A stretch of 64,000 bases of DNA from Lachnospiraceae bacterium MC2017 (GTDB lineage Bacteria; Bacillota; Clostridia; Lachnospirales; Lachnospiraceae), in contig JNJK01000008.1 of assembly GCA_000701625.1 (NCBI GenBank), positions 124,001 through 188,000 on the forward strand. Reading direction: 5' to 3'. This document shows positions 61,576-64,000 of this stretch, piece by piece. A model generated the notes under the pieces. The model did not search any database. It was not told where the DNA came from and was given only the letters and a program-made list of their open reading frames with translations. Made by a program: the position numbers and the translations under genes. Numbering within the stretch: the stretch's first letter is position 1; each line of letters opens with the position of its first letter.

Positions 61576-62241
61576 TTATTCTTGAACCAGGATAAATGAA
61601 CCATTCTTTTCTCCTGTTATGAACACGTCTGCACTGACAGATTCGAGCTTTTTCCGGAGAAAAGATACATACATCCATACGACTTCCTCCGTAACATCCT
61701 TATCATCTTTCCATATATGTTCAAAAATTGTTTGCGTAGACAGTTCTTTTCCGGGATTACGCATAAAGAAAGTCATTAGTTCCGCCTCTTTACTTGCAAG
61801 ACGTATGGAATTTGTACACGACAGTTCCTGTTTTTCTATATCAAGCTTTACATTTCCAAATACCAATGGTCCCTGTGTTTTTTCGGTATCTCTGGTCAGT
61901 ACACGAATGCGTGCCAGAAGTTCCTTCATTGCAAAAGGCTTCGTAAGGTAATCGTTCGCGCCTGCATCCAGACCTTCCACACGATTTTCAACTTCTGCCT
62001 TTGCCGTGAGCATGAGTACAGGCGTATTATCTCCCGCTGCTCTCATTTCTCTGAGTACCTGCATCCCATCTTTTTTTGGCATCATGATATCGAGAACCGC
62101 TACGTCAAAAACATGTTCACTGAGTTCCGCAGAAGCCTGCTCTCCGTCAAATACCTGTATGACATCATATCCCTGCAGTGTTATAACCGCTGCCAGTGCT
62201 CTTGCTAATTCTTTTTCATCTTCTGCCAATAAAAGTTTCAT
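61576..62241 (-). CDS. OmpR/PhoB-type response regulator
   Basis: The 221 residues have a receiver (1-120) with E-D-E, the acceptor Asp in V-A-V-L-D-I-M-M-P-K, T and K switch residues (L-T-A-K, L-T-K-P-F), and a C-terminal winged helix (about 128-221) ending K-N-G-S-F. The recognition region is E-E-V-V-W-M-Y-V-S-F-L-R-K-K-L. It starts 2 bases after the alarmone synthetase gene. Confidence 0.94.
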   Translation of the reverse strand: MKLLLAEDEKELARALAAVITLQGYDVIQVFDGEQASAELSEHVFDVAVLDIMMPKKDGMQVLREMRAAGDNTPVLMLTAKAEVENRVEGLDAGANDYLTKPFAMKELLARIRVLTRDTEKTQGPLVFGNVKLDIEKQELSCTNSIRLASKEAELMTFFMRNPGKELSTQTIFEHIWKDDKDVTEEVVWMYVSFLRKKLESVSADVFITGEKNGSFILVQE

Positions 62242-62243
62242 GA

Positions 62244-62864
62244 TCAGTTGTCCTCCCGGATCAGATCTCGTATCGTCTGCATTGATACGTCCGTAGATGC
62301 CATCTCATCTGCACATCTCTTTAATTCTGATACTATGAGTTCTGTATTACTTATATTTTTCTTATATTTAAGCTGATGTTCCAATGCCGCCCATGAATCC
62401 ATGGCTATTGTGCGAAGCTGTATCTCCGCATAAAATTTTCCCGGATTATTACCGTCTATATCTGTGTATGGTGCTTCAACAAGCAATATCATGTGATAGC
62501 TTCTATAACCGTTGGGTTTTACATTTTTTACGTAGTCTTTTTCATTTACGACCTGAACACCTGGAAATGATCGGATTAGTTCTACATTTCTATATATGTC
62601 GTCACGAAAAGCGCACACTACTCGTATTCCAATCGCATCATACAGCTCACGTAAAGCCGAATCAGGCGTTTCCGGAAGTCCTCGTCTGCGGCATTTTTCC
62701 CGCATACTGTCTTCTTCCTTTATTCGGGCAATGAGATGCTCAACGAGCTTTATTCCTGTTTTCTTTTTTTCTTCTGAGGAATATTGCTTGATCTTTCCCT
62801 TAAGATCATCAAGCACGTGCTGCAATGATTCTTTACATCCTCCATAGATCCCGTTTTCTGCCAT
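62244..62864 (-). CDS. Small alarmone synthetase (RelA/SpoT synthetase domain)
   Basis: The 206 residues are a stand-alone synthetase domain of the RelQ/YjbM type that makes (p)ppGpp. Family features are G-I-R-V-V-C-A-F-R-D-D-I-Y, N-G-Y-R-S-Y-H and E-I-Q-L-R-T-I-A-M-D-S-W-A-A-L-E-H. The open frame reaches a TTG at 62888 inside murI, but the ATG at 62864 has CAGGAG ten bases upstream. Confidence 0.9.
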   Translation of the reverse strand: MAENGIYGGCKESLQHVLDDLKGKIKQYSSEEKKKTGIKLVEHLIARIKEEDSMREKCRRRGLPETPDSALRELYDAIGIRVVCAFRDDIYRNVELIRSFPGVQVVNEKDYVKNVKPNGYRSYHMILLVEAPYTDIDGNNPGKFYAEIQLRTIAMDSWAALEHQLKYKKNISNTELIVSELKRCADEMASTDVSMQTIRDLIREDN

Positions 62865-62880
62865 ATTTTCGTATCTCCTG

Positions 62881-63684
62881 TTAATCAACCGGCATTTTCA
62901 GAAGTTTCTCGCTTCTCTTTATCATTTCTTCTGTTCCAGAGGAATTTATTATTTTTATGGTACCTTTTCTGCCGTTTTTTTCTCTTAATAATCCCTTTTC
63001 TTCGAGCCGTCTCATAAGCTCTTTGCTGGTTCCGACGCTCCCGTCAATGATATTTACTGACGGATTATTGAGAAATGCTCTGAGATGAGGCCGTACAAAT
63101 GGATAGTGGGTACATCCCAGAACTATTGTTTCCAGATTTTCAGATAAATAAGGCACCAGATGTTCTTCAAAGTATTTATCGAGGTCATCCCCGTTCAGGT
63201 CTCCTTCTTCTACAAATTCCATAAGACCTGCACAGGGAATGGATACTATTTCTTTGTCTCCACGATATTTATCAAGCAATTTGTGGTATTTTTCCTGAGC
63301 GATCGTCATGGGAGTTGCCATTACCACGATCTGTCCTCCATGATTATCTTCTACTGCCGGCTTTATCGCAGGTTCGATTCCGACTATAGGAAGATCGGTA
63401 TATTTTTCTCTAAGCAGTCTTACTGCTGCGCTGGTTGCTGTATTACATGCAACTGCAAGACCTTTGATTCCCATATCGAGAAGTTTCTCTACTACATCAA
63501 AAGTTAATCTTCTTATTTCTTCCTGTGGTTTCGTTCCATAGGGTGCATTTGCTGAATCGCCGTAATAAATAAAGTCTTCTTCCGGCATGATTCGTACTGC
63601 CTGCTGCAATACGCTTAAACCGCCCAGACCTGAGTCCATAAATCCTATAGGCAGGTCTTCTGTAATCTTGATATGTTCCATCAT
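62881..63684 (-). CDS. murI: Glutamate racemase
   Basis: MurI supplies D-glutamate for peptidoglycan. Both catalytic Cys are present (V-A-C-N-T-A-T-S-A and V-L-G-C-T-H-Y-P-F-V), with the substrate Asp-Ser in F-M-D-S-G-L-G-G-L-S. Length is about 267 residues. The frame opens with TTG at 63693, but the ATG pair at 63684/63681 with GGAG upstream is preferred. It is first in the unit murI-alarmone synthetase-regulator-kinase. Confidence 0.95.
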   Translation of the reverse strand: MMEHIKITEDLPIGFMDSGLGGLSVLQQAVRIMPEEDFIYYGDSANAPYGTKPQEEIRRLTFDVVEKLLDMGIKGLAVACNTATSAAVRLLREKYTDLPIVGIEPAIKPAVEDNHGGQIVVMATPMTIAQEKYHKLLDKYRGDKEIVSIPCAGLMEFVEEGDLNGDDLDKYFEEHLVPYLSENLETIVLGCTHYPFVRPHLRAFLNNPSVNIIDGSVGTSKELMRRLEEKGLLREKNGRKGTIKIINSSGTEEMIKRSEKLLKMPVD

Positions 63685-63731
63685 AAACTCCAAAAGTGTC
63701 TTAAATATGAAATCTGCAATTTTACGTGTGT

Positions 63732-63915
63732 ATTGTATAAGTAACTCTTGTCACGGCTCGGACAGACACTAAGCTCATGCACTGTCCTCATAACCACGGA
63801 AATTTGTGCGAAACTCGCAGCATACGCTGCTCAAACAGTTCGCGCAAATTTCCTATTCGGACAGCACATTTGCTAAGTGCTGCCGGCTAATTGTTCCAAG
63901 AGTTACTTATACAAT
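63732..63915 (-). repeat. Family 2 structured element, copy 2
   Basis: A perfect 19-base inverted pair, ATTGTATAAGTAACTCTTG and its complement, closes a 184-base unit. Read on the minus strand it aligns throughout with copy 1 (47152-47331). The central stem here is GGAAATTTG / CAAATTTCC with cap GCAGC / GCTGC, where copy 1 has GGTAATTTA / TAAATTACC and GACGC / GCGTC. It lies upstream of murI, and no other gene is seen to the window edge at 64000. Confidence 0.88.
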
Positions 63916-64000
63916 CCACACTCACACTTCAACAAAGTGCAATTTTTCGACTTTTTTTGCAGACACTTAATCATACGTCTTGAGTACTTCACATTTCAAG

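Overview
The window reads as a chromosomal segment of a motile, anaerobic Gram-positive bacterium of the Clostridia, most likely the family Lachnospiraceae (Butyrivibrio/Roseburia/Lachnospira-like). The evidence is a Firmicute-type fla/che operon, CodY, RemA, GlpP, a small alarmone synthetase, strong AGGAGG ribosome-binding sites, frequent TTG/GTG starts, and the yicC-remA-gmk-rpoZ and comM-dprA-topA-codY gene orders. No rRNA, tRNA, CRISPR array, prophage or transposase gene was seen.

Layout. 1-10.7 kb (minus strand): the first half of the flagellar operon, flgB-flgC-fliE-fliF-fliG-fliH-fliI-fliJ-motE-like-fliK-flgD-TIGR02530-(flgE), behind a sigma-A-like promoter at 10746-10773. 11-16.4 kb (minus): comM-dprA-topA-codY. 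16.6-22.2 kb (minus): a three-gene unit of a divergent PilT ATPase, an HD-GYP-like protein without its GYP motif, and a 1114-residue PAS/GGDEF/EAL protein. 22.3-26 kb (minus): rpsT, a small unknown gene, lepA and hemW. 26-32.6 kb (minus): yicC-remA-gmk-rpoZ-rimO-pgsA-cinA and then mgtE with its own leader. 32.7-36.8 kb (minus): a 2-isopropylmalate synthase fused to an AraC-type DNA-binding domain, then proB and a two-receiver response regulator. 36.9-40.1 kb (minus): a hybrid histidine kinase with a HPt domain. 40.5-47.1 kb (plus): a glycerol catabolic region, glpP-glpK-glpF followed by a three-gene anaerobic glycerol-3-phosphate dehydrogenase, with terminators in two leaders that suit control by the antiterminator GlpP. 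47.5-54.3 kb: uraA, a flavin-binding-type small protein, a secreted DUF3048 protein, lysA and a secreted amidase. 54.4-55.4 kb (minus): a copper-type unit (48-residue membrane peptide, Cys-rich/HMA fusion, CsoR) with two CsoR-like operators. 55.6-63.7 kb: a small unknown gene, eno, a purine permease, pfkB, a two-component system, an alarmone synthetase and murI.

The most unusual protein is the LeuA-AraC fusion: an allosterically leucine-sensitive enzyme joined to a DNA-binding domain, with a 20-bp palindrome upstream of its own gene. The most unusual DNA is between genes. At least four families of structured repeats occupy intergenic gaps. Two of them (about 145 and 182 bp) keep their predicted hairpins through compensatory base changes between copies, which points to selection on RNA or single-stranded DNA structure. 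A further sequence, AACTTATAGGAA, recurs directly after the U-tract of intrinsic terminators. Several leaders (mgtE, purine permease, uraA, amidase, glp operons, yicC operon) also have attenuator- or switch-like folds that match no riboswitch class I recognise.

Coding starts were adjusted by ribosome-binding sites where noted. All function calls rest on motif recognition by eye; no database was searched.
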